Source of the DNA: Saccharopolyspora galaxeae
Lineage (GTDB): Bacteria; Actinomycetota; Actinomycetes; Mycobacteriales; Pseudonocardiaceae
Length of the DNA stretch: 64,000 nt
NCBI RefSeq assembly: GCF_016526145.1
Contig: NZ_JADDUE010000013.1
Location: 83,215-147,214 of the forward strand
Direction: 5' to 3'
A program made the position numbers and the translations under genes. The notes under the pieces were generated by a model, which did no database searches, was not told the DNA's origin, and was given only the letters and a program-made list of their open reading frames with translations. Numbering within the stretch: position 1 is the first letter of the stretch; each line of letters opens with the position of its first letter. Positions 25,614 to 34,879 of this stretch are shown one piece after another.

Positions 25614-26218
25614 ACGGCGTCGACGACGGGGACGCCAAGGACTGGGTCGCCAAGGACTGGGCCACCAACGACCGGGCCATCCTGGACGCCGCGGCCCAGA
25701 CCGTCCTCGCGGTCGGCATGCGCCGCACCACGCTGGCCGAAGTCGCCCGCAGGGCGGGGGTGAGCCGCCCGACGGTGTACCGGCGCTGGGCCGATGTGCG
25801 GACGCTGACCGCCGATCTGCTCACCCGGGAACTCGTCGCCCTGCTGCCTGCCGAGGGCACCGACGGCGAGCGTGCTCTCGGCATCGACCGGATCGTGCGG
25901 ACCACCGCCGCGGCGCGCACCCACCCGCTGTTCCGCAAGATCCTGGAAACCGATCCCGAGCTGCTGATCACCTACGTCTTCGACCGGCTCGGGGCCAGCC
26001 AGCACCGCATCCTCGAGCTGCTGACCTCGGCGATCCGGCAGGGCCAGCAGGACGGCACGATCCGGGACGGCGACCCGGACGAACTCGCCGCCATGGTCCT
26101 GCTGGTGATCCAGTCCGCGGTGCTCTCGGCCCGCATCGTGGCCGACCCGCTGCCCCCCGAACGTCTCGACGCCCAGTTGCGCGCCTTGCTGGAGTCCTAC
26201 CTTCGTCCCGAGGAGTGA
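25595..26218 (+). CDS. TetR/AcrR-family transcriptional regulator
   Basis: A 207-residue repressor. The helix-turn-helix lies at about residues 25-70 (ILDAAAQTVLAVGMRRTTLAEVARRAGVSRPTVYRRW, of which the VARRAGVSRPTVYRRW part is the recognition unit). The C-terminal ligand domain is all-helical. The first 20 residues are rich in Asp, Lys and Trp with a repeated KDW. It overlaps the promoter of the divergent flavoprotein/kinase pair and is followed 8 bases later by glpD, so it can regulate both arms of the lipid module. Confidence 0.85.
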   Translation: MTSNRNDGVDDGDAKDWVAKDWATNDRAILDAAAQTVLAVGMRRTTLAEVARRAGVSRPTVYRRWADVRTLTADLLTRELVALLPAEGTDGERALGIDRIVRTTAAARTHPLFRKILETDPELLITYVFDRLGASQHRILELLTSAIRQGQQDGTIRDGDPDELAAMVLLVIQSAVLSARIVADPLPPERLDAQLRALLESYLRPEE

Positions 26219-26225
26219 GTTCCGG

Positions 26226-27731
26226 ATGTCCTCGTTGAACGCCCACCGCCGCGCCCGCGACCTGGCCGAGCTGGCCGAGCAGGGCTCGGTCGACGTGCTG
26301 GTCGTCGGAGGCGGTGCGACCGGCGCGGGCGTCGCGCTCGACGCGGCGTCCCGCGGCCTGAGCGTGGCGCTGGCCGAGAAGCACGACCTGGCCTTCGGCA
26401 CCAGCCGGTGGAGCTCGAAGCTGGTGCACGGCGGCCTGCGGTACTTGGCTTCCGGCAACGTCGGGATCGCCTACGAAAGCGCCGTCGAGCGGCGGATCCT
26501 GATGGAGCGCACCGCGCCGCACCTGGTGCGTGCGCTGCCGCAGCTCGTACCGCTGATTCCCGGTGTCGCGGCGAAGCAGGCGGCGCTCACCGGGCTCGGG
26601 TTCCTGGCGGGCGATCTGCTCCGCCGCGGCTCCGGCACGTCGAGCGCGACGCTGCCCGCGCCGCGGCGCGCGTCCGGAGCCGAGGTGCGGCGGATGGTGC
26701 CCACCGTCCGGCCCGACCGGCTGCGGGGCGGGCTGCTGTCCTGGGACGGGCAGCTCTGCGACGACGCCCGGCTGGTCGTCGGGCTCGCGCGCACCGCAGC
26801 GGCCTACGGTGCGCGGGTGCTCACCCGCTGCGCAGCCGAGCAGGTCACCGGTGACGGTGCGGTGCTGCGCGATCGGCGCACCGGCGAGACGACGCAGCTC
26901 AAGGCGCGCGCGGTGATCAACGCGGCCGGCGTGTGGACCGGCGAGGTCGCGCCCGAGCTGCGATTGCGCCCGAGCAGGGGTACCCACCTCGTGGTGCCCG
27001 ACTCGGCGTTCGGCGGCCTGGACGCGGGGCTGACGGTGCCGGTGCCCGGGACCACGAACCGCTTCGTGTTCGCCCTGCCCGCCGGTTCCGGCAGGGTCTA
27101 CGTCGGGCTCACCGACGAGGAGCAGAACGGTCCGATCCCGGACGTTCCCAGCTCCTCCCCGCACGAGGTCGAGTTCCTGCTCGACACGATCAACTCCGCG
27201 CTGGCCCGGCCGATCCGCGAAACCGACGTGCTGGGCACCTACTCCGGGCTGCGTCCGCTGCTGGACAGCGGCGGCGAGGGCGAGAGCTCGGACCTCTCCC
27301 GCGACCACGCGGTGCTGACCGGGTCGAACGGGACGATCAGCGTGGTGGGCGGCAAGCTGACGACCTACCGGAAGATGGCGCAGGACGCCGTCGACGCCGC
27401 GCAGCTGCCCGCTCGGCCGTGCCGCACCCGGAACCTGCCGCTCATCGGCGCGGCGACGCCCGCAGGTCTGTCCAGAGTGGACGCTTCGCCGCGGTTGATC
27501 GCCCGCTACGGCACGGAAGCGCCTGCGGTCGTCGCGGAGGCGGAAGGTGACGCGCGGTTGCTCGAACCCGTCGACGGGCTCGACGTCACGCCCGCCGAAC
27601 TGCGCTACGCCGTGCGGCACGAGGGCGCGCTCGACGCCGCGGACCTCCTCGACCGGCGGACCCGGATCGGGCTGGTCGAGGCGGACCGGGCGCGAGCGGT
27701 GCCTGCGGCGGAGGAAGCGCTCGCCGAGTAG
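26226..27731 (+). CDS. glpD: Glycerol-3-phosphate dehydrogenase/oxidase
   Basis: A 501-residue membrane-associated flavoenzyme that oxidises sn-glycerol-3-phosphate to dihydroxyacetone phosphate. The FAD motif VVGGGATGAGVALDAASRG is at about residues 20-38, followed by the family signature GTSRWSSKLVHGGLRYL (about 59-75). Further hallmarks are INAAGVWTG and SVVGGKLTTYRKMAQD near residue 375-390. It is in a TetR-glpD operon divergent from the alkyl-DHAP-synthase-like flavoprotein and lipid kinase. DHAP produced here would be the backbone for the acyl-/alkyl-DHAP route. Its C-terminal domain is shorter than in enterobacterial GlpD. Confidence 0.9.
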   Translation: MSSLNAHRRARDLAELAEQGSVDVLVVGGGATGAGVALDAASRGLSVALAEKHDLAFGTSRWSSKLVHGGLRYLASGNVGIAYESAVERRILMERTAPHLVRALPQLVPLIPGVAAKQAALTGLGFLAGDLLRRGSGTSSATLPAPRRASGAEVRRMVPTVRPDRLRGGLLSWDGQLCDDARLVVGLARTAAAYGARVLTRCAAEQVTGDGAVLRDRRTGETTQLKARAVINAAGVWTGEVAPELRLRPSRGTHLVVPDSAFGGLDAGLTVPVPGTTNRFVFALPAGSGRVYVGLTDEEQNGPIPDVPSSSPHEVEFLLDTINSALARPIRETDVLGTYSGLRPLLDSGGEGESSDLSRDHAVLTGSNGTISVVGGKLTTYRKMAQDAVDAAQLPARPCRTRNLPLIGAATPAGLSRVDASPRLIARYGTEAPAVVAEAEGDARLLEPVDGLDVTPAELRYAVRHEGALDAADLLDRRTRIGLVEADRARAVPAAEEALAE

Positions 27732-27785
27732 CGGCAGTGCGCGGTGCCGGTTGCTCAGGAACTCGCCGCAAGCTAGCGGCACCGC

Positions 27786-27801
27786 TCCGGGAAAACCCGG
27801 A
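27786..27801. terminator. Short terminator-like hairpin between convergent genes
   Basis: TCCGGG-AAAA-CCCGGA: 6-bp perfect stem with an AAAA tetraloop followed by AAAA, between glpD and the convergent hydroxylase. Confidence 0.45.
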
Positions 27802-27824
27802 AAACCGCGCCGCACGAGCGGAAA

Positions 27825-29732
27825 TCAGGTGCTGCGTCCGGCCTCGACCAGTGATCCGCGGAGGAACTCGACCAGTTCTTGGTGCGCGTCGAGCGGCAGC
27901 ACGTTCGCGACGTACTGGTCCGGCCGGACGAGCACGACGGCCCCGCGTTCCCGGTCCACGCCGCGCAGCTCGAAGATGTCGGCAGCCGGATCGGGGCAGA
28001 AGACCTTCTCGTAGTCGACGAGCCCGAACGGCCCCTTCCGCGGCAGCAGGACCGGCGGCAGGTCCGCCACGGTGACATCGCGATGCCCCTGTTGGAGCAC
28101 CGCCCGGACGTCGATCACCGAGTCGGGCTCGGCGCCGGGCGGGGTGAACCGGGCGATCGGCGAGTTCTCCGCGGCCAGAAACCCGGTCAGGGCGCGGAAT
28201 CGGGAGCCGGACCCGCCCGGGTGCGCGCGATCCGCGAACACGTAGGCGCGCCAGGCGCCGTCCGCGCGGGCCGCGTGGCCGAGGTGCATCGGCTTCGCGT
28301 CCGCCAGCCGCACGACCGGCGCGGAATGCAACCGCGTCCCGATCCGGAAGCCGTCGGCCAAGTCCTGATGAGCGGGTAGCGCGGTGAGCACGGACGGCTC
28401 GTAGCGCACCGCGACCCCGGCGGTGAACCGGCCCTGCTCGCGGAAGTAGCGCTGGAACCGCGCCGGATCGGCGTCCTGCCCGTCCGGCCGGGCGCTGAAC
28501 AGCGCGGCGAACTCGCGGTCGAAATCGATGAGTTCCTGCGCGACCTGTTGGCGCTCCTCGGAGTAGGTGCGCAACACCTCGGGGCGCGAGGTCCCGCGCA
28601 GCACGGTCGCGAGTTTCCACCCGAGGTTCCAGGCGTCGGCCATCGAGACGTTCATGCCCTGCCCGGCCTTCGCGCTGTGCGTGTGGCAGGCGTCGCCCGC
28701 GATGAAAACCCGGGGCAGCCTGTCGTCGTCCGCCTCGTCGGGGACGTCGTCGAAGCGGTCGCAGAGGCGCTGTCCGACCTCGTAGACCGCCCACCAACCC
28801 ACGTGCTGCACGTCGAGGGTGTACGGGTGCAGGATCCGATTCGCCACCGCGGCGAGCTTTTCCGGCGTCACACTGCGATTTCGCAGCATCTCGGCGTCGC
28901 GGTCGTTGTCCAGCTCGATGTAGAGCCGCACGAGGTGGCCGCCTTCGCGCGGGATGACCAGGATGCCGCCCTCCCGCGAGTTGATCACGGATTTCAGCCG
29001 GATGTCCGGGAAATCGGTGACGGCGAGAACGTCCAGCACGCCCCAAACCTGGTTCGTCGCATCGCCTTCGAGGCTGCGGCCGATGGCCTGCCTGGTGGCG
29101 CTGCGCGAACCGTCGCAACCGACGACGTAGCGGGCGTTGATCGTCGAGGTCTCGCCGGTCGGTTCGGCGCCTTCGACGTGCTGCAGCGTGACCGCGACCG
29201 GGTGCTCGGCGGAGGCGTCGACCTGCACGTCGCCGGCGTGCAGGCCGTGGAACGGCTCGGCGCGGGTGGCGCTGCGGCGCATGTGCTCGCGCAGGTAGGT
29301 CAGCATCCGCGCCTGGTTGACGATCATGTGCGGCATCTCGGAGAGGTCGTCCTCGACGTCTTCGACCCGCCCGGTGCGCGTGATCGATGCGCCGTCGGCC
29401 GGATCGGGCCGCCAGAAGGTCACCTCGTTGACCTGGTAGCCCTCGTGGATGAGCCGGTCGGCCAACCCGAACGCCTCGAAGATCTCCACCGTGCGGCACG
29501 CGACGCCGTCGGCCTGGCCGACCTCGAGCGGCCCGTCCCGCCGGTCGACGAGCACGGTGTGGATCTCGGGGAACTCGGCGAGCTGGGCCGCCAGCAGCAG
29601 CCCGGCCGGGCCGGCACCGATGATCACGACGTCGGCCGTGTCCGGCAGGCCCGCCGGACGTTCGGACAGCGCCGGGTGGGGTTCCGCGACGAACGGATCC
29701 CCGGGCTTGTAGCCGTTGAGGTAGAACTGCAC
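27825..29732 (-). CDS. FAD-dependent aromatic hydroxylase, 3-hydroxybenzoate 4-monooxygenase/phenol 2-monooxygenase type
   Basis: A 635-residue class A flavoprotein monooxygenase. The N-terminus VQFYLNGYKPGDP is the signature start of the MobA/PheA branch, followed by the FAD motif VVIIGAGPAGLLLAAQLA (about residues 35-52), the DG motif VGCDGSRSATRQAIG (about 205-219) and the second FAD motif RVFIAGDACHTHSAKAGQG (about 340-360). The C-terminal thioredoxin-like domain (about 470-635) is typical of the 3-hydroxybenzoate/phenol hydroxylases. It adds a hydroxyl ortho to a phenolic group using NADPH and O2. GTG 29732 follows GGAGGAG. A LysR gene lies directly upstream. Confidence 0.85.
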   Translation of the reverse strand: MQFYLNGYKPGDPFVAEPHPALSERPAGLPDTADVVIIGAGPAGLLLAAQLAEFPEIHTVLVDRRDGPLEVGQADGVACRTVEIFEAFGLADRLIHEGYQVNEVTFWRPDPADGASITRTGRVEDVEDDLSEMPHMIVNQARMLTYLREHMRRSATRAEPFHGLHAGDVQVDASAEHPVAVTLQHVEGAEPTGETSTINARYVVGCDGSRSATRQAIGRSLEGDATNQVWGVLDVLAVTDFPDIRLKSVINSREGGILVIPREGGHLVRLYIELDNDRDAEMLRNRSVTPEKLAAVANRILHPYTLDVQHVGWWAVYEVGQRLCDRFDDVPDEADDDRLPRVFIAGDACHTHSAKAGQGMNVSMADAWNLGWKLATVLRGTSRPEVLRTYSEERQQVAQELIDFDREFAALFSARPDGQDADPARFQRYFREQGRFTAGVAVRYEPSVLTALPAHQDLADGFRIGTRLHSAPVVRLADAKPMHLGHAARADGAWRAYVFADRAHPGGSGSRFRALTGFLAAENSPIARFTPPGAEPDSVIDVRAVLQQGHRDVTVADLPPVLLPRKGPFGLVDYEKVFCPDPAADIFELRGVDRERGAVVLVRPDQYVANVLPLDAHQELVEFLRGSLVEAGRST

Positions 29733-29870
29733 TGAACTGGCTCCTCCGCGCATCGGACTCCCCGCCGTCCAAGGTGGACGGCGCCGGGCCCGCGGGCTGA
29801 CAACCTCCATCGTGCGTCCGCTACGCCCTGCCGGAACAGGTTGTTCTGCCATGGAGAACCCTTCGGCGCA

Positions 29871-30779
29871 TCACGGACGCCGCCCGGGAACCTCCTCGGC
29901 GACCTCGTGCAGCGCGGCCGCCAGCGCTCCCACTCCCGGCGGGACGGCGCCTTCCCGCGTGGCGAACGCGATGGTGCGGGTCAGCGCCGGGGTGACCGGA
30001 ACGAGGCGCACACCGGGATAGCCCTCCACCGCGGGCCGCGGTACCAGCGTGACGGCCAGCCCGCCCGCGACCAGCGTCATCTGCGTCTGGAAGTCGTCCA
30101 CGACGAACCTGACCTCCGGTTCGATGCCGCAGCGCCGCATGGCTTGGTTCTGCGCGTCGTGGTGGTCGGTGCCGGGTCTGCACGCCGTCCACACCTCGTC
30201 GTGCAGCTGATCGAGGGCGACTGTCTCGCAATCGGCCAAGGGGTGCTGCGCGCTCACGGCCAAGTGCACGTCGTGCACCACGAGCGGCTCCATCCGGACG
30301 CGCGGCGGCACCCGCACTTGCAGCGTGGACCAGTTCTCCACGAGCACGACGTCGAGCTCGCGGCTGCGCAGCAGCGGGACCATGTCGACCGCCTCGCCGC
30401 TGCGCGCGCTCGGCGCCAGTTCCGGGTGCCGCTCGGCGACCAGCCGCAACGCCGGGCCGAGCAGCAGGCCGAACGTGCTGTTGATGGCTCCGATCCGCAA
30501 CGGACCCACCACGCGGCCGTGCAACGTGGCCAGCGAGTGCTCGGTCTCGCTGACGGTGCGCGCGACGCGCTGCGCCGCCTCGGCCGCGAGGTGACCGGCC
30601 GCGGTCAGCCGCACGCCGCGGCCGTCCGGTTCGAGCAGCACGGATCGGGTCTCGCGCTCCAGCTTGCGGATCTGCTGCGTGACGGCGGGACCGGTGACGT
30701 GCAGGGTCGCCGCGGCCGCTCCGATCGAGCCGTGCTCGGCGATCGCGGCCAGGACGCGGAGCCGCTCCCAGTTCAACAT
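29871..30779 (-). CDS. LysR-family transcriptional regulator
   Basis: A 302-residue LysR regulator. The helix-turn-helix occupies residues 1-60 (LRVLAAIAEHGSIGAAAATL, then TGPAVTQQIRKLE), followed by the substrate-binding type II periplasmic-protein-like domain (about 88-300). The ATG at 30779 was preferred because the winged helix begins there. It lies upstream of the aromatic hydroxylase on the same strand and divergent from an EamA transporter, 73 bases away. The AT-rich gap holds CAAACT / AGTTG partial dyad sequences that could be its binding site. Likely a sensor of an aromatic acid. Confidence 0.85.
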   Translation of the reverse strand: MLNWERLRVLAAIAEHGSIGAAAATLHVTGPAVTQQIRKLERETRSVLLEPDGRGVRLTAAGHLAAEAAQRVARTVSETEHSLATLHGRVVGPLRIGAINSTFGLLLGPALRLVAERHPELAPSARSGEAVDMVPLLRSRELDVVLVENWSTLQVRVPPRVRMEPLVVHDVHLAVSAQHPLADCETVALDQLHDEVWTACRPGTDHHDAQNQAMRRCGIEPEVRFVVDDFQTQMTLVAGGLAVTLVPRPAVEGYPGVRLVPVTPALTRTIAFATREGAVPPGVGALAAALHEVAEEVPGRRP

Positions 30780-30852
30780 GTAACCCAAACTAATCGAATA
30801 CCGGCACAAAGACTAAGTTGTGCTGCGCTGACTGCGTCGTCAGGGTGGAAGC

Positions 30853-31833
30853 GTGACTGTGCACGAGGGGAAGACGTCTGCCGCAAGCCCGAACCGCGTT
30901 CCCGCGTTGTGGGTCGCGCTCGGAGCCGCGTCGCTGTCGGTGTCGGCGGTGCTGATCACGCTCGCCGACGTCTCGGCGCCGACCGCCGCGTTCTACCGGT
31001 GCGCGCTCGCGCTGATCCCGCTCGCTCCGTTCGTGCTCCGCGATGTCCTGCGGCACGGGTTCCCGGAGCTGCCCGTCGTGGGCATGGCGCTGCTGGGCGG
31101 GTCGTTCCTCGGGATCGACTACCTGATGTGGAACGTGAGCATCGCCGATGTCGGTGCGGGCATCGCCACCGTGCTGGTCAACATGCAGGTGGTGCTGTTC
31201 CCCCTGGTCATGTGGGCGGTCGCCGGGGTGCGGCCGGCACGGCGGTTCGTCGCGGCGATCCCGATCCTGCTGGTGGGGGTGGCGCTGGCGGGCGGCGTCG
31301 TCGGGCCCGGGCCTGCGGGTGGCAACGCGGTGCGCGGCACGCTGCTGTCGCTGGCGGCCGCGCTCGCCTACTCCGGTTACCTCTACTTCGGCCAGCGCTG
31401 CGGGGTGCGGGCACCTCGGCACTTCGCGACTCCCGTCTTCCTGGCGACGGCAGCGGCGGCGGTGATGTCCGGTGTCGTCGGCACCGCCACCTCCGGGATC
31501 GCGTTCGACCTCGGCCCGGAGTCGTGGTTGTGCCTCGCGCTGGTCGCCCTGTTCGGCCAGGCGATCGGCTGGCTGCTCGTCGGCTACGGCCTGCCGCGGC
31601 TCGCTCCGGCGCTGTCGTCGACCCTGCTGCTGTTGCAGCCGATCGGCGCGGCGCTGCTCGGAGCCGTCGTGCTGGACGAGGTCCCGACCGCGACGCAGCT
31701 CGCGGGATGCGCGGCGGTCCTGGTCACGGTGTGGGTCACCGCGCTCGGCGGATCGCGCGCCGCGGCCAGGCGGCGGGCGCGGAAACCGGAAGCCGCGCGC
31801 GAGGAAGCGGTTCAGGAGTCCTCCTGCGGCTAG
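30853..31833 (+). CDS. EamA/DMT-superfamily transporter
   Basis: A 326-residue protein with ten hydrophobic helices arranged as two EamA repeats (about residues 15-145 and 160-300). Hallmarks are PTAAFYRCALALIPL in the first repeat and SSTLLLLQPIGAALLGAVVLDE in the second (both typical of drug/metabolite exporters). A basic Arg-rich tail follows. GTG 30853 is used, with a second GTG two codons on. Divergent from LysR, a classic arrangement for inducible efflux. Substrate unknown. Confidence 0.83.
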   Translation: MTVHEGKTSAASPNRVPALWVALGAASLSVSAVLITLADVSAPTAAFYRCALALIPLAPFVLRDVLRHGFPELPVVGMALLGGSFLGIDYLMWNVSIADVGAGIATVLVNMQVVLFPLVMWAVAGVRPARRFVAAIPILLVGVALAGGVVGPGPAGGNAVRGTLLSLAAALAYSGYLYFGQRCGVRAPRHFATPVFLATAAAAVMSGVVGTATSGIAFDLGPESWLCLALVALFGQAIGWLLVGYGLPRLAPALSSTLLLLQPIGAALLGAVVLDEVPTATQLAGCAAVLVTVWVTALGGSRAAARRRARKPEAAREEAVQESSCG

Positions 31834-31957
31834 GGCCTGCAGGACGAAGATCGGCAGCGCATCTCGCTCGGCCGAACGGATTTCCGCGCCACCGCGCCTG
31901 TTCCGCCGACCGCGCCCCGCTGGGAAGGTCGACGGTTGGAGAGATCACGAACACGTC

Positions 31958-32617
31958 CTAGTCGCGCCTGCAACGCAGATAGTGCTGCATCTCCGGCTCG
32001 GCCCCGGTGCTCGTGTCGGTGGGCTGGTAGGCGACCACGTGGTCTTCGAGGATGGTGAACCCCGCTGGCTCGAGCATCCGGCTCAGCTCCTGCCGCGGGT
32101 AGCCCGAGACGCGGATTTCGCTGCCGAGGAACGAAGCCTGCTGGTAGTCCTGATCCATCTCGACCATGGACAGCGCCAGCAGCCCGCCGGGGACGAGCAG
32201 GCGGCCCAAGGTGGCCAGCATTTCGGCGATCTCCGCGCGCGAGAGCATCAGCAGCGAGAAGAAGGCGGTCGCCGCGTCGAACCGGCCCAGCCCGTCCGCA
32301 CCGTCCGGTCGCAGCGTCAGCATGTCCCGCCGATGCAGGTCGGCTTCGGGAACGTTGCCGCGGGCCAGCCGCAACATCTCCGCGGAGATGTCGACTCCCG
32401 TGACGTCGAAGCCGGCGTCCACGAGCTGAGCCGCCGTGGGAAGCCCGGTACCGCAGCCGAGGTCCAGCACCCGCGCCCGCTGCGGTAATGCGCCCGCCAG
32501 CCACTCCCCTGCGGCCAGCTGCGCCTCCCGCTGCCCGAAGGCCGCGTCGTAGGCATCGCCGATGGTGTCGAACGCCGCCGCTTGCTCGCGGCGGCTGCTC
32601 TCCGCGAAGTCCCGCAC
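31958..32617 (-). CDS. Class I SAM-dependent methyltransferase
   Basis: A 219-residue methyltransferase with a Rossmann-like core: motif I VLDLGCGTGLPTA (about residues 49-61), the acidic end of strand 2 in VTGVDISAEML, motif II around RFDAATAFFSLLML and motif III in LVPGGLLALSMVEMD. GTG start 32617 follows GAGGGGG. It is the last gene of a minus-strand trio with the PP-loop ATPase (80-base gap) and NUDIX hydrolase. Its substrate is unknown; small-molecule methylation fits better than DNA methylation because no target-recognition domain or NPPY motif is present. Confidence 0.8.
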   Translation of the reverse strand: MRDFAESSRREQAAAFDTIGDAYDAAFGQREAQLAAGEWLAGALPQRARVLDLGCGTGLPTAAQLVDAGFDVTGVDISAEMLRLARGNVPEADLHRRDMLTLRPDGADGLGRFDAATAFFSLLMLSRAEIAEMLATLGRLLVPGGLLALSMVEMDQDYQQASFLGSEIRVSGYPRQELSRMLEPAGFTILEDHVVAYQPTDTSTGAEPEMQHYLRCRRD

Positions 32618-32697
32618 GGATTTCCCCCTCTGGATCGGTTTTTCCTGCCGGTGACCGTCCGTTGCGGACAGCCGGAAGCTCGATCAGCTCGCGAGCC

Positions 32698-33393
32698 TCA
32701 GCAACCGTGCAGGGCGGCGGCAGGCAGGTGCCGTCCGGCGAGGAACTCGACGATCTCCCGCGCCAGCGGTTCCTTCTCCTTGAGGTAGGCCAGCACGACG
32801 TCGTCGGAGGGAGAGCTGAAGCTATCGCCGAACATGGCGTTCTCCTCCAATGATTTCGTGGTCAGGCCCAGCTGCATCAGCCGGTATTTGACCAGGTCCT
32901 CCGAGCTGGCGTACTCGTAGATCGGACTGTAGCCGGTCATCCCGTAGGAAGCGGTGAAGTTCTCGAAGAAGACCCGCGCCACGTCCCGCTGCTCGGCGAG
33001 ATCCTGCTGGTAGCGGGCGATCCCGTCGTTCATCACCGTGATGTCGTTGCGCCTGCAGTAATCCACGGCGTGCACGTACATCGCGAGCTTGTCGCCGAGC
33101 AGGATCAGGTTCTTGCGATGGGTGAGGATGTCGTCTTCGAGGTTGGCCAGCGCGATGCTGCGCAGGCTTCCGCTGATGTCCTCGACGGCGACCTCGCGCA
33201 CGAGGTCACCGAAGCGCCCGCGCAGCTCGTCGACGCGGAGTTGGAACAGCGCGGTACCCGGGTGCCCGCTGGTGACGTTGAACAGGTGCACGGGGATGCC
33301 CTGCAGCATGAGCGATGCGGCGACCAAGGTGCTGTCCCGGCCGCCGCTGAACAGGACGAGCTGGGCGGCGTGCGGATCAGGGCTGGTGCTCAT
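32698..33393 (-). CDS. PP-loop ATP-pyrophosphatase family protein, QueC-like fold
   Basis: A 231-residue N-type ATP pyrophosphatase. The PP-loop FSGGRDST is at residues about 15-22, followed by an alpha/beta core ([42 protein letters not shown], where substrate-adenylation residues are expected). Such enzymes activate a carboxylate or carbonyl as the adenylate (QueC, ThiI, NAD synthase and relatives). It lacks the C-terminal four-cysteine zinc site of true QueC, so 7-cyano-7-deazaguanine synthase is unlikely. ATG 33393 has a perfect GAGGAGG. It lies between a NUDIX hydrolase and a methyltransferase gene; the trio is not one I recognise. Confidence 0.72.
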   Translation of the reverse strand: MSTSPDPHAAQLVLFSGGRDSTLVAASLMLQGIPVHLFNVTSGHPGTALFQLRVDELRGRFGDLVREVAVEDISGSLRSIALANLEDDILTHRKNLILLGDKLAMYVHAVDYCRRNDITVMNDGIARYQQDLAEQRDVARVFFENFTASYGMTGYSPIYEYASSEDLVKYRLMQLGLTTKSLEENAMFGDSFSSPSDDVVLAYLKEKEPLAREIVEFLAGRHLPAAALHGC

Positions 33394-33454
33394 TCGTGCC
33401 TCCTCGGCGGTGGTTGGTTCGAGCCTGCCGGCTCGGCGACGTCCGCAGGTGGGG

Positions 33455-33925
33455 TCAGTGGAGGTCACCCAGGTACACGGCGTCCGCGGCGCGCATCGGC
33501 ACGTGTTCGCGCAGGTGGTCGGCGAGACCGCTGGGATAGAGCGAATCGGGGTCGAGATCGGCCACCGGGAGCCACGCCAGGGATCGCTGGTCGGTGTCCG
33601 GTCGTTCGGGCGTGGGAGCAGCGGCCCGGGCCTCCTGCCGCGCGACCAGGAAGATGGCGTGCAGCTGCTGATCAGGGCGCTTGTTGCGGAGGTGGGAGTG
33701 GCGCTCGGGCAGGAACTCCCAAACGTGCCACAACGGACCCACGACGATCGGCAGCCCGGTCTCCTCGCGGAACTCCCGCCGTGCGGCCTCGTCCAGTCGT
33801 TCGCCCCGCCGCTGCTTGCCGCCCGGGAGCACGTACCAGGTCCCGAACTCGCGGTTGCGGTTCTCTATCAATAGGCAGTTTCCGGATTCCACCAGCAGAC
33901 CGCGTGCGCAAACAGTCATCGCCAT
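33455..33925 (-). CDS. NUDIX hydrolase
   Basis: A 156-residue NUDIX protein. The NUDIX box is complete ([18 protein letters not shown] then REETGL), about residues 35-57, so it should bind Mg2+ and cleave a nucleoside-diphosphate-linked compound. The segment before it ([15 protein letters not shown]) is usual. ATG 33925 is used; a TTG at 33937 with a GGAGGGG site eight bases upstream is a good alternative. It is the first gene of the minus-strand trio with the PP-loop ATPase and methyltransferase and divergent from a GNAT gene. Confidence 0.8.
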   Translation of the reverse strand: MAMTVCARGLLVESGNCLLIENRNREFGTWYVLPGGKQRRGERLDEAARREFREETGLPIVVGPLWHVWEFLPERHSHLRNKRPDQQLHAIFLVARQEARAAAPTPERPDTDQRSLAWLPVADLDPDSLYPSGLADHLREHVPMRAADAVYLGDLH

Positions 33926-34177
33926 TCGATGGACCAAACCGTCGCACCCCTCCGCGCCAGGTCTTCCGCAATACCGGAAGTGTCCATCGCTGGACATCGC
34001 ACCGGGAGAGGCCGGCGGCGCAATTCACCCGCACGGACGTACACGCGCTTGCGGACCGGCGAAGTATTCTGCACCGGAAATTCATTCCAGCGGCCGGAGA
34101 CAGCGGCGAAAAGCACTGCTGACGCGTCCGGCGCCGGCCACCTGCACTTGCGGCTCGAAACGAAAATGTTGGGCGAC

Positions 34178-34744
34178 ATGTCATATTCTCGGGATTCACT
34201 GACCGTTTGCAAATCTGCGCCCCACCATCTGCGCGGCCTGGTCGAACTGCGTCAGGACGGCGCACACCGCCTGCAGCGGCGGGGATTCGACGACTGGTCC
34301 CACTGGGACGTCGCATCGGCGACCGAAGCCGACCACGAGGCCGGAGGTCTTTACGTGGTAGTCGCCGGAACGGAGGTGGCGGCCGGCATCCGCGTCAGCG
34401 GCGAGGGGCACCCGGATCTCTGGTTCGACCACGAGCGCCGCGAGAAGTCCGTCTACGCCGACCGGTTCGTCGTCAAACGCCGTTACGGCGCAACAGGTCT
34501 GGGCCGGTTGCTGCTGGATTGGATGGCGGACCGCGGCGCGCGCGAAGAACTGGCGTGGATCCGCGGCGACACCTGGGCCGACCACCGGGCGCTCCAGCGG
34601 TACTATCTGCGCCTGGGATTCCGGCACGTCCGGACCGCGCTGCTGCCGGACACCGGCGAGGTGTGGCTGGCTCAGCTGCCTACCGGCGCGAGCCAGGTCC
34701 GGCTGCACGATGCCCACAGCGGCCCGCTGCTGCCTGCCCGCTGA
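34178..34744 (+). CDS. GNAT-family N-acetyltransferase
   Basis: A 188-residue acetyltransferase-fold protein. The acetyl-CoA-binding strand/loop is DRFVVKRRYGATGLGRLLLDWMADRG (quoted in part: RYGATGLGRLLLDW), about residues 90-110, followed by LRLGFRHVRTA typical of motif B. ATG 34178 is used; ATG 34166 is in frame and no strong ribosome-binding site distinguishes them. The upstream 250 bases are AT-richer than the surroundings. It is divergent from the NUDIX/PP-loop/methyltransferase operon and could belong to the same pathway. Confidence 0.74.
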   Translation: MSYSRDSLTVCKSAPHHLRGLVELRQDGAHRLQRRGFDDWSHWDVASATEADHEAGGLYVVVAGTEVAAGIRVSGEGHPDLWFDHERREKSVYADRFVVKRRYGATGLGRLLLDWMADRGAREELAWIRGDTWADHRALQRYYLRLGFRHVRTALLPDTGEVWLAQLPTGASQVRLHDAHSGPLLPAR

Positions 34745-34879
34745 TCGCCGCGGACGGGGAAGCAGCACGCGAGTTCTGCGAAGAACCCGATGCGCCGATC
34801 ACGTTCTTCTATCTACAGTGGACCGAGGCGGCACAGATTCCTCTGTAGACTTGTGCGCGCCATGTCGGGTCGGCCGCTG

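Noticed and set aside
32698..33393. QueC (7-cyano-7-deazaguanine synthase) assignment for the PP-loop protein
   Set aside because: The four-cysteine zinc site of QueC is missing and no queD, queE or tgt-like gene is nearby.
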